64,000 nucleotides of DNA from Neorhizobium alkalisoli (GCF_007829835.1 NZ_VIWP01000003.1:496001-560000), one strand, 5' to 3'; numbered from the stretch's first letter, positions 45,268 through 53,925 are shown. Program-made: numbers and translations. Notes: generated from the sequence alone by a model not told the origin.

Positions 45268-45284
45268 GATATATTTCCTATATC
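45268..45284. promoter_or_regulatory. Candidate HxlR operator
   Basis: GATATA-TTTCC-TATATC, 6-bp arms, lying in the 123-bp divergent promoter region between the SDR and HxlR-type genes, 50 bp upstream of the regulator ATG. Confidence 0.45.
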
Positions 45285-45333
45285 TACGGCAAAATACGCA
45301 CCACAGGTAAAGCAGATATCGAGGAGTATATGT

Positions 45334-45756
45334 ATGTCCGAAACCGCTGAGCTTTCCCGCGACACGGCCCGTTCCGGCCAGCGCTCCCTGAAACGGGTCA
45401 TCGACGAGGCTCTTCTCGATGTCAAAACATCGCGGCCGATCCTGGAGCAGATCGCCAACAAATGGTCGGTGCTGATCCTGACCGTGCTCTGCACCAAGCC
45501 GTCGCGTTTCAACGAAATCATGCGACGCCTCGACGGCATCACCCACAAGGCGCTGGCCGATGCGTTGAAGCGGCTGGAACGCAACGGCCTGATCGAACGC
45601 CATGTCCTGCCGACGGCACCAGTCGGTGTCGAATATACGATCACCCCGCTCGGCCACTCGCTGCGCCAGCCTTTCGAAGCGCTTTACGCATGGTCGATGA
45701 CCCACGGCACCCAGATGGAAGCAGCCCAGGCGGAATATGATCGCCGGCAGGGTTAG
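45334..45756 (+). CDS. HxlR-family transcription regulator
   Basis: 140 residues, winged helix of the HxlR type. Core ILEQIANKWSVLILTVLCTKPSRF (about 34-57), ITHKALADALKRLERNGLIE (about 69-88), and VEYTITPLGHSLRQPFEALY. Relatives sense electrophiles by a Cys near the helix; one Cys (LTVLCTKP) is present at about residue 52. Start 45334 follows GAGGAG. It is divergent from the SDR gene, whose expression it probably controls together with its own. Confidence 0.88.
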   Translation: MSETAELSRDTARSGQRSLKRVIDEALLDVKTSRPILEQIANKWSVLILTVLCTKPSRFNEIMRRLDGITHKALADALKRLERNGLIERHVLPTAPVGVEYTITPLGHSLRQPFEALYAWSMTHGTQMEAAQAEYDRRQG

Positions 45757-45795
45757 TCCGAAAACGGTCGGCGCAAGCGCCTTCGGCCCGCCCCG

Positions 45796-47040
45796 TTAAA
45801 GCCTTTCCAGCTGCATGCGCACATGCGCAGCCTCGGCCGGAGAATTGGCAAGCGCGATCGCCCGACCAAAGGCGTCGCGCGCTTTGTCCCTCGCCCCCGT
45901 CTGCATCAGAAAATTGCCGCGCACGCCGTGGAAGTAAAAATATCCGTCGAGCTTTTCGACAAGCGGCTCGATCAGTTCCAGCGCAGCCTGCGGCCCTTTC
46001 AGCTTCGATAGCGCGACCGCCTTGTTGAGCGTCACCACCGGCGAAGGCGAAAGTTTTTCCAGAAGCTCGTAAAGCAGCGTGATCTCGCCCCAGTCGGTCT
46101 CTTCAGCCCGGTCGGCGCGGGCATGCAGGGCGGAAATCGCCGCCTGCACCTGATAGGGACCGGGCCGGCGGTGGCGGATCGCCTTGTCGAGCATGGCAAG
46201 CGCTTCCGAAATCAGCCTTCTGTCCCAGCGCGACCGGTCCTGGTCTTCGAGAAGCACGATCTGCCCCTCACCGTCGAACCGCGCGCCGGCCCGCGAATGC
46301 TGCAAAAGCATCAGGGCAAACAGGCCCATGATCTCCGGTTCGGCGGGAAAGATGCGCAACAGGATGCGGACAAGCCGGATCGCCTCGCCACAAAGCGCGG
46401 CACTGTCGGCATTCGTCGCTCCGGCCGAATAACCTTCGTTGAAGACAAGATAGATCATCGCCGCGACCGTCTTCAGCCGCTCGGCGCGTTCTGCCGCATC
46501 CGGCGCCTCGAAGGGCACGGCGCCCTCTCCGCTTTGTGCCTTGGCAACCCGCGCTTTGGCCCGGGTGATGCGCTGCTCCATGGCGCTTTCCGAGACCAGA
46601 AAGGCACGCGCGATCTGGGCGACCGAAAGCCCCGATACAATTCTCAGCGCCAGCGCGATCTGCTGCGTATTGGGCAGGTCCGGATGGCAGCAGATGAAGA
46701 GCAGCCGCAGAATGTCGTCGCGGTAATGGGAATTGTCGAGCCGCTCGGCAATATCGGCTTCCGCATCGGAGAGATAGGAAAAGGCGGCCTCTTCCGGTAG
46801 CGGTTCGTTTTTCGCCCGTTTGCGGATCTGGTCGACGCCGCTATTGCGCCCGACAAAGATCAGCCAGGCGGCGGGATCGCGCGGCGGGCCCTTGTCCGGC
46901 CAGCTGCGGATGGCGCGCAGGCAGGCCTCCTGAAACGCCTCTTCTGCCGTATCCAGATCGCGGAAATAACGCAAAAGCGCGCCCAGAACCTGCGGCCGCG
47001 CCGCCATCAGCGCAAGTTCGATATGGGCAAGATCGGTCAT
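45796..47040 (-). CDS. ECF sigma factor, ECF42 type with C-terminal TPR-like extension
   Basis: 414 residues, about twice the length of ordinary ECF sigma factors. Sigma region 2 is at about 13-65 (ALLRYFRDLDTAEEAFQEAC) and region 4 at about 110-170 (ALRIVSGLSVAQIARAFLVS). A long helical C-terminal domain (about 180-414) with DUF6596/TPR character ends RGNFLMQTGARDKARDAFGR. In the ECF42 group this extension replaces a classical anti-sigma factor, and the genes neighbour DGPF/YCII proteins, as here. Its ATG overlaps the YCII stop (ATGA), so the two are co-translated. Confidence 0.93.
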   Translation of the reverse strand: MTDLAHIELALMAARPQVLGALLRYFRDLDTAEEAFQEACLRAIRSWPDKGPPRDPAAWLIFVGRNSGVDQIRKRAKNEPLPEEAAFSYLSDAEADIAERLDNSHYRDDILRLLFICCHPDLPNTQQIALALRIVSGLSVAQIARAFLVSESAMEQRITRAKARVAKAQSGEGAVPFEAPDAAERAERLKTVAAMIYLVFNEGYSAGATNADSAALCGEAIRLVRILLRIFPAEPEIMGLFALMLLQHSRAGARFDGEGQIVLLEDQDRSRWDRRLISEALAMLDKAIRHRRPGPYQVQAAISALHARADRAEETDWGEITLLYELLEKLSPSPVVTLNKAVALSKLKGPQAALELIEPLVEKLDGYFYFHGVRGNFLMQTGARDKARDAFGRAIALANSPAEAAHVRMQLERL

Positions 47041-47465
47041 GAGGTTTCAGCCTTCCGATCCCCCGTCTCATCTCCTTGACCGACCGTCACCTCGCCCGGA
47101 TGAAAGACGTAAAAGGGCCGGATCTCGTAGGAAGACGAACCGGGATTGACCGCCGAAAGCTCTTTCGAAAACGCGACGGCATCGTCGAGACTGTCGAATT
47201 CCGCCGTGTAGAAACCGAGCAGCACTTCCTTGGTTTCGGCAAAAGGCCCGTCCAGCACCAGCGGCTCCTGTCCCGCTGAACCCTGGCCCTTTCGGACCGT
47301 GGTTGCCGCCGTCGTCGGCATCAGCCGCCCGGTCGGCCCGAGCCTGCCGGCCTTGGCGAGCGGCTCCTGCACCGCATAAAGCTTTTCCATGACGGCCGCC
47401 TCTTCCTCCTTGGACCAGGCGAAGACGGTTTCCTCATGGGCATAACACAGGATGGCATACAGCAT
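47037..47465 (-). CDS. YCII-related (DGPF) protein
   Basis: 142 residues with the family motif LDGPFAETKEVLLGFY near 87-102 and the N-terminal MLYAILCYAHEE. Dimeric alpha-beta barrel fold; function unknown, commonly linked to ECF42 sigma factors. Strong ribosome site GGAGAAGGAGAG. It is translationally coupled to the sigma factor gene downstream, so it may be a target and partner of it. Confidence 0.92.
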   Translation of the reverse strand: MLYAILCYAHEETVFAWSKEEEAAVMEKLYAVQEPLAKAGRLGPTGRLMPTTAATTVRKGQGSAGQEPLVLDGPFAETKEVLLGFYTAEFDSLDDAVAFSKELSAVNPGSSSYEIRPFYVFHPGEVTVGQGDETGDRKAETS

Positions 47466-47542
47466 TCGTCTCTCCTTCTCCGTTTGAAGACGAAGACGTT
47501 AACGCAGAACCGACAGGCTGCAGCAGATTTTTTAGAAAGGGC

Positions 47543-48418
47543 CTAGCTCCGTCCGGTCGGGCTTGTGCCAAAACTCTCGCGGAAACGGCGCGAGAAATGC
47601 GAGCGCGAGGCATAACCGGCCGCTTCCGCGGCGGCGATGGCCGAGGCGCCGGAAGCGATCGCATGGCGGCCGGCCTTCAGCCGCTCGCGGCGCAGGATGG
47701 CCCGGAACGACGTGCCTTCGGCCGAAAGCCTGCGCCGCAGCGTCGAGGCGCCGATCGCAAGCTCCTCCGCCACATCCGACACGCTCCAGCTTTCCGAGGG
47801 TGCCGTGGCGATCAGCCAGGCGACTTCTTCCGACAGGCTCAGGCGATAAAGCGCCCGGGCCTGCGGCAAAGGCCGCATCAGCGCCAGAACTTCCGTCAGC
47901 CTGAGCTTCTTGATCGTTTCGCTGACATTGGCATCGGCAATGGTCGAGGCGGCATGGCAGAGCACCTCGACGAGATCTTCGCTCAGTGGAACGGGCGCAA
48001 AACCCGTCTCGCCGGCCTCGCGGCGCTCACTTGCGGAAAGCGGCGCAATCCCCTCGGGCAGGTCCTTCACGTCGAGACGCAAAGCCGCATAAATGCCGGC
48101 ACCGTCGTCAGGCGCATTAACGACATCCATCTGCACTCCGGCCGGCAGGACGAAGACGGAGCCCGCCGGAAACGACTGTTCCCGATCGCCGAGCCAGACA
48201 TCCTTCTGGCCGTAAAGCACGATGCAGATCATCGGGCAGTCGAGCTCGAATGCTGTCACCCGCTCGCGATCAAAACAGCAATAGGCAAAAAGCTGGCCGC
48301 CATAGGGATGCATGCCGACTTCGGTCCGGCCCCTCACCATCGGCCGCAGCCGCTCGAGCAGGCGGCGCCCGAAATCGGAGGAAACATCAAGGAGGCGTTC
48401 GCGGATCATCAGGTTCAT
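47543..48418 (-). CDS. AraC-family transcription regulator
   Basis: 291 residues. Cupin-like N-terminal domain (about 35-170; MICIVLYGQKDVWLGDREQS). C-terminal double helix-turn-helix at about 190-291 (WSVSDVAEELAIGASTLRRR, AIAAAEAAGYASRSHFSRRF). Divergent from a secreted metallo-beta-lactamase-fold gene at 158 bp, probably its target. Effector unknown. Confidence 0.9.
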   Translation of the reverse strand: MNLMIRERLLDVSSDFGRRLLERLRPMVRGRTEVGMHPYGGQLFAYCCFDRERVTAFELDCPMICIVLYGQKDVWLGDREQSFPAGSVFVLPAGVQMDVVNAPDDGAGIYAALRLDVKDLPEGIAPLSASERREAGETGFAPVPLSEDLVEVLCHAASTIADANVSETIKKLRLTEVLALMRPLPQARALYRLSLSEEVAWLIATAPSESWSVSDVAEELAIGASTLRRRLSAEGTSFRAILRRERLKAGRHAIASGASAIAAAEAAGYASRSHFSRRFRESFGTSPTGRS

Positions 48419-48576
48419 GGGGCGACTATAGCGCGACCGCCCTTAAGAAAAACAGCCCAGTGAGCGTTTCGGGCTCAAACCGGCAAGAATCCGGCACGGA
48501 TGGCCTCCGAGCAAAGGGCAAAAGAGGCGTGACTTCAAAAAGCGATCTTCTTCGATCCTCAAAGACAGGAAACATC

Positions 48577-49416
48577 ATGAAAACCCTCGCCTCCCTCCTC
48601 GCCTTCGGTGCCACGATACTGGCGCTCTCCAGCCCCGCCAAGGCTGCCACCGATCTCGAACTCTGGCGCCTCGACTGCGGTGATGTCGTCGTCAAGGACA
48701 TGTCGACCTTTTCCGACACGTTTGCCTTTGCCGGCAAGACGGCCTCGCTGACCGACAGCTGCTATGTCATCCGCCACGGCAGCGATTACCTGCTCTGGGA
48801 CACCGGCCTGCCGGCAGCTCTCGTCGGCAAGCCGATCGATACGACGGCTGCCATCGGCGTAACGCTGAAGACCGATATTCCGACACAGCTGAAACAGATC
48901 GGCATCAAGCCGGAACAGATCGGCATTGTCGGCGTCAGCCACAATCATTTCGACCATCTCGGCCAGGCCACGACCTTCTCCGCCGCGACCCTGATGATCG
49001 GCGCGGCCGACTGGCAGACCTTTCATGACAAGCCGCTGCCCTTCGCCGTCGTGCCGGATCTGGTCAAACCCTGGCTGGACGGTAAGGGCAAGCTCGACCT
49101 GGTCACCGGCGACCGCGACATTTTTGGCGACGGTTCGGTGATGATGCTGGCCATGCCCGGCCATACCAAGGGCGAGACGGCGCTGCTGGTCAAACTTGAA
49201 AAGACCGGGCCGGTCCTGCTCTCCGGCGACGTCGTGCATTTCGAGGACAATCTCGCCACCCATGGCATGCCCGGTTTCAACGACAACCGCGCCGATACGC
49301 TCGCCTCGATGGAGCGGCTGGAAAAGATCGCCTCGACGCTGAATGCGACACTCGTCATCCAGCACGACCCGACCCATGTCAGCCGCCTGCCGACCTTTCC
49401 GGCAAGCGCGAAGTGA
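48577..49416 (+). CDS. Secreted metallo-beta-lactamase-fold hydrolase, N-acyl-homoserine-lactonase-like
   Basis: 279 residues. Signal peptide of about 23 (MKTLASLLAFGATILALSSP, cut near AKAAT). Metal motif HNHFDH in VSHNHFDHLGQ near 127-132, then His in MPGHTKGE, Asp in LLSGDVVHF and His in VIQHDPTHV, complete for a dinuclear zinc site. The arrangement is that of AiiA/AttM-type lactonases, but a periplasmic location is unusual for quorum-quenching enzymes of this group. Start 48577 follows ACAGGA. It may hydrolyse lactones or other esters. Divergent AraC regulator upstream. Confidence 0.87.
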   Translation: MKTLASLLAFGATILALSSPAKAATDLELWRLDCGDVVVKDMSTFSDTFAFAGKTASLTDSCYVIRHGSDYLLWDTGLPAALVGKPIDTTAAIGVTLKTDIPTQLKQIGIKPEQIGIVGVSHNHFDHLGQATTFSAATLMIGAADWQTFHDKPLPFAVVPDLVKPWLDGKGKLDLVTGDRDIFGDGSVMMLAMPGHTKGETALLVKLEKTGPVLLSGDVVHFEDNLATHGMPGFNDNRADTLASMERLEKIASTLNATLVIQHDPTHVSRLPTFPASAK

Positions 49417-49545
49417 GGCCGATTTTCCGCCGATAGCCACCCTGCATCATCCGCAATGCGGAACGCAGCGTTCATGACATCGTCACTGGCGCCTCGGGCG
49501 CCGGTGACTATATTCCCGGGATCAATTCGAGACCGAGGAAATCCG

Positions 49546-50253
49546 ATGACCGATCTCTCCGCCTTCCCGATCACCACGAAATGGCCGGCCCAGAACCCCG
49601 ACATCCTGCAGCTTTATTCGACGCCGACGCCGAACGGCGTGAAAGTGTCGATCATGCTGGAGGAAACCGGCCTCGCCTATGAGCCGCATTTCATCAATAT
49701 CGGCGCCGACGAGACCTGGGGGCCGGAATATCTGGCGCTCAATCCGAACGGAAAGATCCCCGCTATCCTCGATCCGAACGGCCCGGATGGCAAACCTCTG
49801 GCGCTGTTCGAATCCGGCGCGATCCTGATCTATCTCGCCGAAAAGACCGGCAAGTTTCTTCCCGCCGATGCGGCCGGCCGTTACGAGGCGATCCAGTGGG
49901 TGATGTTCCAGATGGGCGGGCTCGGACCGATGTTCGGCCAGCTCGGTTTCTTCCACAAATTCGCCGGCAAGGATTTCGAGGACAAGCGCCCGCGCGACCG
50001 TTACGCCAAGGAAAGCGCAAGGCTCATCCGCGTCCTCGAAACCCGCCTCGAAGGCCGCGACTGGGTGATGGGGAACGACTATACGATCGCCGACATCTCC
50101 ATGCTCGGCTGGGTGCGCAACCTGATCGGCTTTTACGGCGCCGGCGAACTGATTGCCTATGACGAGCTGAAGAACGTGCCGAAATGGCTGGAACGGGGGC
50201 TTGCGCGCCCGGCTGTGCAGCGCGGGCTGGAGATTCCCAAACGCCCGGCCTGA
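49546..50253 (+). CDS. Glutathione S-transferase, Nu/YghU-like
   Basis: 235 residues. N-terminal thioredoxin-like domain with LQLYSTPTPNGVKVSIMLEE (about 20-40) and LALNPNGKIPAILDPNG; a C-terminal helical domain includes the YTIADISMLGWVRNLIGFYG segment. The STPTPNG motif is characteristic of the YfcG/YghU (Nu) group, which reduces disulfides and organic hydroperoxides using two glutathiones. ATG 49546 follows CCGAGGAA. Confidence 0.92.
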   Translation: MTDLSAFPITTKWPAQNPDILQLYSTPTPNGVKVSIMLEETGLAYEPHFINIGADETWGPEYLALNPNGKIPAILDPNGPDGKPLALFESGAILIYLAEKTGKFLPADAAGRYEAIQWVMFQMGGLGPMFGQLGFFHKFAGKDFEDKRPRDRYAKESARLIRVLETRLEGRDWVMGNDYTIADISMLGWVRNLIGFYGAGELIAYDELKNVPKWLERGLARPAVQRGLEIPKRPA

Positions 50254-50304
50254 TTTTGTGAACCCCTGCCCTATCTCCTCGGTGTAACCCGAGGAGATAG
50301 TTTT

Positions 50305-50760
50305 ATGCCCATGCCCGCCCTGCCGCTCGAAGGTTCCTGCCGTTGCGGCGATGTGCGCCTGAAGATCAGCGCGCAGCCAATGCTGACCATGGCCTGCCAT
50401 TGCCGCGGCTGTCAGAAGATGAGCGCTTCGGCTTTTTCCTGCTCGGCTGCGATCCCGGCCCAAGGTTTCGAGGTGATGTCCGGCGAACCCGTAATCGGTG
50501 GCGCCCATGGCGACGACACGCACCATTATCATTGCCCGCGTTGCAAGAGCTGGCTGTTTACGAAGCCCGTCGGCATAGACTGGTTCGTCAATGTCCGGCC
50601 GACCATGTTCGATGACGTCTCGTGGTTTTCTCCCTTCATCGAGACTTTCACGTCGGAAAAGTTTTCGTGGGCGCAAACGGGAGCAGCCCACAGTTTCGAA
50701 GCCTTTCCGCCGATGGAGGCTTATGAAGGCCTGACGAAGGAGTTTTCCACGCAGGGCTGA
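50305..50760 (+). CDS. GFA/CENP-V domain zinc protein
   Basis: 151 residues, glutathione-dependent formaldehyde-activating enzyme-like fold. Zinc-ligand Cys clusters are SCRCGD near 12-16, ACHCRGCQKM near 32-38, and HCPRCKSW near 78-82. The family binds zinc and sometimes glutathione; the activity of most members is not known. 51 bp after the GST gene on the same strand, consistent with a joint detoxification role. Confidence 0.9.
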   Translation: MPMPALPLEGSCRCGDVRLKISAQPMLTMACHCRGCQKMSASAFSCSAAIPAQGFEVMSGEPVIGGAHGDDTHHYHCPRCKSWLFTKPVGIDWFVNVRPTMFDDVSWFSPFIETFTSEKFSWAQTGAAHSFEAFPPMEAYEGLTKEFSTQG

Positions 50761-50893
50761 ACGGGAGCAGCAGCAACCTTCCGCATTGCCTGATATTTTT
50801 TCAGCCTGCCTGTCGGAATGCCGGCTGCGGCCGCGTCCTTGGGTCAGTCGAAGCCGATCGGGCCGATGCCGAATGATCGAAGGAGGAGTTTTT

Positions 50894-51325
50894 ATGGACG
50901 AGAGGACCAATGCCGAAAACACCCAGGCTGCCCTGCCACCCGTCAAGGGCGGTGTCGTGGCTTACCTGCAGGTGGATGGCGCGATGAAGGCGGCCGAAGT
51001 CTACAAAAAGGCGCTTGGCGCCGAGCTCGCCGGTGCCCATCCGCCGGATGAGCAGGGCCGCACCATGCATGTGCATCTTTATATCAACGGCTCTTCGGTC
51101 ATGCTGGGGGATGCTTATCCGGATCACGGTTACCCGCTGGAAAAGCCCCAGGCCTTCACGATGATGCTGCCGGTGACCGATATCGACACCTGGTGGAAAC
51201 GCGCGGTCGATGCCGGTTTCACCGTCGTCACGGATCTGCAGGTCATGTTCTGGGGCGATCGTTATGGCCAGCTGCGTGATCCCTTCGGCGTCATCTGGGC
51301 CATGAACGAACCGGTCAAGGCCTGA
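50894..51325 (+). CDS. VOC-family (PhnB/glyoxalase-like) protein
   Basis: 143 residues. Paired beta-alpha-beta-beta-beta modules with VVAYLQVDGAMKAAEVYKKA (about 22-41) and later FWGDRYGQLRDPFGVIWAMN (about 118-137), typical of PhnB-like proteins. The metal site is not clear, and function may be non-enzymatic. Start 50894 follows AGGAGGAG. Such genes co-occur with YCII/SRPBCC/ECF42 genes in other rhizobia. Confidence 0.88.
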   Translation: MDERTNAENTQAALPPVKGGVVAYLQVDGAMKAAEVYKKALGAELAGAHPPDEQGRTMHVHLYINGSSVMLGDAYPDHGYPLEKPQAFTMMLPVTDIDTWWKRAVDAGFTVVTDLQVMFWGDRYGQLRDPFGVIWAMNEPVKA

Positions 51326-51492
51326 CGACATCGGCCTGGCCGAGGGTGGATCCAGCATCACCCGATCGTGACGCCTGAGTGATCCCCGCCCATGCCTGCC
51401 GGCGCGCAAAATTAACCCGTCGGTAACCACCGACACCGTCAATGTCGCCGGCCGGTCCAAAAAATGCCGGCCGCGCGATATCGGGACGGTGC

Positions 51493-52044
51493 ATGAACAG
51501 CAAAAGACTTATCCCCCTTCTCCTGACAGCAGCAGCCGTCCTGTTGCCTTTCGCGGCAGGCAGCGCACCGCAGGCAGCGCCAGCCTTCAATCACGACTGG
51601 AAGAAGGGCCGCGAAACCGGCTTTCCCATTCCCCGCTTCGTTTCGCTGAAAGCGGCCAAGGCGCATATGCGCGTCGGCCCTTCGCTCGATTATGCCACGT
51701 CCTACGTCTATTCGGCCCGGGGCCTGCCGCTCGAGATTACCGAGGAATACGGCCATTGGCGGCGCGTGCGCGACGAGGACGGCTCGACTGGCTGGATGTT
51801 CGCGCCGCTCCTCTCCTCGCGCCGCACGGCCGTCGTCGGCCCCTGGCACAAAAAGCCGGTCAACCTGCGCGCCGATCCCTCTTCCGATGCCCGCACGGTG
51901 GCAAAACTTGCCGCAAAGGTTCGGCTTGACCTTTCGCATTGTGACGGCGACTGGTGCCGCGCCGCCCTGCAGGACCGGCGCCTCACCGGCTTCGTTCGTC
52001 AAATCGATCTCTGGGGCGTCTATCCGGGCGAAACCTTCGACTGA
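51493..52044 (+). CDS. Secreted SH3-like domain protein
   Basis: 183 residues with a signal peptide of about 24 (MNSKRLIPLLLTAAAVLLPF). Two bacterial SH3-like modules follow: about 50-115 (KAHMRVGPSLDYATSYVYSA..GWMFAPLL) and about 118-180 (PVNLRADPSSDARTVAKLAA..FVRQIDLWGVYPGE). These SH3_4-type domains may bind peptidoglycan or cell-wall partners in the periplasm. A lone gene with no enzyme domain. Confidence 0.88.
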   Translation: MNSKRLIPLLLTAAAVLLPFAAGSAPQAAPAFNHDWKKGRETGFPIPRFVSLKAAKAHMRVGPSLDYATSYVYSARGLPLEITEEYGHWRRVRDEDGSTGWMFAPLLSSRRTAVVGPWHKKPVNLRADPSSDARTVAKLAAKVRLDLSHCDGDWCRAALQDRRLTGFVRQIDLWGVYPGETFD

Positions 52045-52075
52045 GGCAGTCCCCCGAACTACACACAGGCTTGAC

Positions 52076-52097
52076 ATGATATCGCATGTGATATCAT
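52076..52097. promoter_or_regulatory. Toxin-antitoxin operator overlapping promoter
   Basis: ATGATATC-GCATGT-GATATCAT, 8-bp arms, directly before the toxin ATG. A TTGACA (-35, 52071-52076) touches its left end, so binding of the antitoxin or the complex would block transcription. Confidence 0.6.
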
Positions 52098-52105
52098 CGT
52101 AAGTC

Positions 52106-52534
52106 ATGATCGTTGTTGATGCTAACGTTATGGTGTCAGCTCTGCGCTCGTCAAAAGGAGCGTCGCATCTTCTGTTGCGGAAAATGCTGGTCGGCGAGGT
52201 CGCTTTTGCTCTCTCACCTGCCATAGCTGTCGAATACGAAGACGTGCTGAAACGTCCGGGCATGCTCGGCGACACTCCGTGGATCAGCAACGAGGAGATC
52301 GACACTGTGCTGGATGCCGTTATCAGCCGGGCCATGCTTGTCTCTCCACGGTTTCGGTTCAGGCCATTTTTGGACGATCCCAAGGTCGATATTTACATCG
52401 AGTTTGCATTGGCGGCGGGGGCTACGCTCATCGTCAGCAACGATCGGCATTTTCGGCATCCAGCCGTCGAAGCGTTCGGCCTATCCGTCATGAAGGCTGG
52501 TGAGTTTTTGGCAGAACGGGAGAAAAGGAGATAA
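52106..52534 (+). CDS. PIN-domain toxin (TIGR00305 type)
   Basis: 142 residues, predicted RNA-cleaving PIN nuclease. Acidic residues: D5 in VVDANVMVSAL, Glu near 47 in VEYEDVL, Asp near 90-94 in DPKVDIYIE, and Asp in VSNDRHF near 112. All expected PIN acidic positions appear present, so it is probably active. Toxin first, antitoxin 5 bp downstream. An operator palindrome lies at its promoter. Confidence 0.88.
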   Translation: MIVVDANVMVSALRSSKGASHLLLRKMLVGEVAFALSPAIAVEYEDVLKRPGMLGDTPWISNEEIDTVLDAVISRAMLVSPRFRFRPFLDDPKVDIYIEFALAAGATLIVSNDRHFRHPAVEAFGLSVMKAGEFLAEREKRR

Positions 52535-52539
52535 TCGGA

Positions 52540-52818
52540 ATGAGCACCTACCCTCTCAGAATAGCGGACCATGTCATGGAAGAGGCGAAACAGGCAGCGG
52601 CAGAAGACAACGTGTCGCTGAACCAGCTGCTCTCGGCTTTCATCGCAGATGGCATCGGCCATCGGCGTGCCATCCTTGGCCTGAAGAAGCGGGCAGCGGC
52701 GGGGAATGTCGATGCAGCTCTTAGCATTCTGGATCGCACGCCCGATGCCGAACCGGCTGCCGGCGATGAGCTGATCGAAGCGCGAGACGCATCCAGCCCT
52801 AGCCGCAAAAGCCTTTGA
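52540..52818 (+). CDS. Antitoxin partner of the PIN toxin
   Basis: 92 residues. The N-terminus PLRIADHVMEEAKQAAAEDN followed by VSLNQLLSAFIADGIGHRRA is of the ribbon-helix-helix type (HicB/CopG-like), and the C-terminal tail is disordered and acidic. It should bind the toxin and the upstream palindrome. The exact RHH family is not certain. Confidence 0.8.
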   Translation: MSTYPLRIADHVMEEAKQAAAEDNVSLNQLLSAFIADGIGHRRAILGLKKRAAAGNVDAALSILDRTPDAEPAAGDELIEARDASSPSRKSL

Positions 52819-52956
52819 AGCGTCCAATCCGCCCCTCGCTTCAAAATGCCGCGGGGCGTCTTTCAGAATGGGGCTCAGAATCGGCACGTTTCCTGCGTTA
52901 GCAAGAGGTGGGCGAATCCCCGTCCGTCAAAACACCCCATCTCTCCCGAGCCCGTC

Positions 52957-53883
52957 ATGATAGTCCGTCCCCGCCCGTCGCTCCTGCGTCTCTTCTTCGT
53001 GATGCAGGGGTCAATCATTCCGCGCATCCTGCCCCAGATCCTTTTTGTCCTCTGTGTGTCGGCCCTTGTCGTCTGGGCCCATCACGATATTCCTGCCATC
53101 GTCCCCGGTTCGCTCGGCGCGCCTTTCGCGCTGCTCGGCATCGCCATCTCGATCTTTCTCGGTTTCCGCAACAGTGCCTGTTACGACCGCTGGTGGGAGG
53201 CGCGAAAGAACTGGGGCCAGATCATCTATGCCGCCCGCGGTTTCGGCCGCCAGGCAGAAATCCTGCCGGCCATGCATGGCGAGGAAGGAAAGGCCGCGCG
53301 CCGGCAATTGAGCGAGCTGATCATCGCCCTGCCGCATGTGCTGGTCACCTATCTGCGCCCGGCCGACAGGTCGGAGGCGAAGCTGACTTTTCTGCCGGAA
53401 GACCTGCGCCGCTCGCTCGACACGGCCAATAATCCGCCCGACCTGCTGTTGCGCAGGATTGCCCAAAAACTCGCCGAACTGCGCGCCAGGGATCGCCTGA
53501 CGGATATCCAGTGGCAGGCGCTGGACAATTCGGTCCAGACCATGGGCATTGCGATCGCCAATTGCGAAAGACTGCGTTTCACCCCGCTTCCCTTCGCCTA
53601 CACGCTGCTTGTCCATCGCACAGCGCATCTCTTCTGTTTCCTGCTGCCTTTCGGCTTTTCGGATCTGCTCGGCTGGGGCACGCCGCTGGTGGCAGCGCTG
53701 ATCGCCTATACGTTCTTCGGCCTCGATGCGCTTGGCGACGAGCTGGAAGAACCGTTCGGCACCGGACCGAACGATCTAGCGATCGGCGCGCTTGCTGCCG
53801 TCATCGAACGTGACATGCGGGAATCACTCGGCGAAACGAACCTGCCGCCCCTGCCGCAGCCAGTGAATTACGTCCTGAACTGA
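52957..53883 (+). CDS. Bestrophin / UPF0187 family membrane protein
   Basis: 308 residues with four transmembrane segments of the bestrophin type. Family block LGFRNSACYDRWWEARKNWG near 68-87; later the DELEEPFGTGPNDLA segment near 267-281 forms the cytosolic belt. Bacterial bestrophins are cation or anion channels; here function is inferred from fold only. ATG 52957 is the only plausible start for the family N-terminus (IVRPRPSLLRLFFVMQGSII). Confidence 0.92.
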   Translation: MIVRPRPSLLRLFFVMQGSIIPRILPQILFVLCVSALVVWAHHDIPAIVPGSLGAPFALLGIAISIFLGFRNSACYDRWWEARKNWGQIIYAARGFGRQAEILPAMHGEEGKAARRQLSELIIALPHVLVTYLRPADRSEAKLTFLPEDLRRSLDTANNPPDLLLRRIAQKLAELRARDRLTDIQWQALDNSVQTMGIAIANCERLRFTPLPFAYTLLVHRTAHLFCFLLPFGFSDLLGWGTPLVAALIAYTFFGLDALGDELEEPFGTGPNDLAIGALAAVIERDMRESLGETNLPPLPQPVNYVLN

Positions 53884-53900
53884 TCTCTTTTGAAGGACGG

Positions 53901-53925
53901 CGTCGTGCGGCTTCAGCGCACGACG
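53901..53925. terminator. Hairpin between convergent bestrophin and carboxypeptidase genes
   Basis: Perfect 9-bp arms CGTCGTGCG and CGCACGACG around seven bases, between the bestrophin stop and overlapping the last codons of the D-Ala-D-Ala carboxypeptidase. No U tract on either side; a shared 3'-end structure is likely. Confidence 0.45.

Noticed and set aside
45211-45705. N-terminal extension of the SDR frame across the HxlR gene
   Set aside because: The extension runs antisense through the HxlR coding region and lacks family similarity; the SDR start at 45210 has a ribosome site and the standard N-terminus.
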